Origin: an uncultured Bacilli bacterium
GTDB lineage: Bacteria > Bacillota_I > Bacilli_A > RF39 > UBA660
Direction: 5' to 3'
Length of the DNA stretch: 5,963 bases
Assembly: GCA_947630935.1 (NCBI GenBank)
Contig: CANRJL010000067.1
Location: 1 to 5,963 of the forward strand
In this document: positions 5,895-5,963 of the stretch, in pieces
Position numbering within the stretch: position 1 is the first letter of the stretch
How the letters are laid out: each line of letters starts with the position of its first letter
The notes under the pieces: generated by a model
Database searches by the model: none
What the model saw: the letters and a program-made list of their open reading frames with translations, nothing else
What the model was told of the DNA's origin: nothing
Translations under genes and position numbers: made by a program

Positions 5895-5963
5895 AGAGAA
5901 AACTTTTAAATAATTTTATATTATTTAATACTTTTCCCTCTCACACCACCGTACATACCGTTC
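5888..5963 (-). mobile_element. 3' end of a group II intron (part of domain V, all of domain VI)
   Basis: The minus strand begins with the 3' half of a domain V-like element, GAACGGTATGTACGGTGGTG (5963-5944). Domain VI follows. GAG (5942-5940) pairs with CUC (5893-5891), A5894 is bulged, AGGGAAAA (5939-5932) pairs with UUUUCUCU (5902-5895), and after a small internal loop TTAAATAAT (5928-5920) pairs perfectly with ATTATTTAA (5914-5906) around a 5-nt loop. The bulged A is the seventh base from the proposed 3' end, CGAT at 5888, matching the branch-point geometry and terminal AY of group II introns. The catalytic core and any reverse transcriptase/maturase gene would lie beyond the right edge. 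The inner half of the DVI stem is almost entirely A-U. Confidence 0.88.

Noticed and set aside
1..5963. CRISPR array, tRNA or rRNA genes
   Set aside because: No regularly spaced repeats, cloverleaf-like blocks or GC-richer RNA segments are visible apart from the intron end.

Overview
The window comes from a very A+T-rich, low-GC Gram-positive-type bacterium. Genes use TAA stops, TGG for tryptophan, AGGAG-like ribosome binding sites and sigma-A-like promoters. The surface-protein family at the left edge and the HAAS-type membrane protein suggest an uncultured gut member of the Bacilli/Mollicutes (RF39-like) or Clostridia. This lineage call is inferred from gene style, not from a marker gene. 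Every gene I can support lies on the minus strand, so the window reads from right (5963) to left (1).

Reading in the direction of transcription, the window opens with the last ~76 bases of a group II intron: the 3' half of domain V and a complete domain VI with a bulged branch-point A, ending near 5888. About 33 bp further on is a well-formed promoter (TTGACT, 17 bp, TATGCT with an extended -10). It drives a HAAS/DUF1700-type polytopic membrane protein (4209-5798). After a 96-bp A/T gap come a stand-alone ClpB/ClpC-D1-like AAA+ ATPase (3174-4112), a 2,4-diaminopentanoate dehydrogenase-family oxidoreductase (2105-3169, only 4 nt after the ATPase stop), and a membrane-anchored Ig-repeat polysaccharide deacetylase (660-2084). 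A hairpin plus U-tract terminator at 631-661 overlaps the last stop codon, so the four genes are plausibly one transcript.

After the terminator, a 168-bp intergenic region holds two AT-rich dyads and a possible weak promoter. A second transcription unit then starts at 491. It encodes a signal-anchored surface protein that runs off the left edge of the window.

The operon mixes a membrane sensor-like protein, a AAA+ ATPase without the canonical pore-loop tyrosine, an amino-acid dehydrogenase relative without its usual pathway partners, and a cell-wall/glycan-modifying enzyme. Each family is known, but I do not recognise this combination. A shared role in envelope or amino-sugar/amino-acid homeostasis is only a hypothesis.
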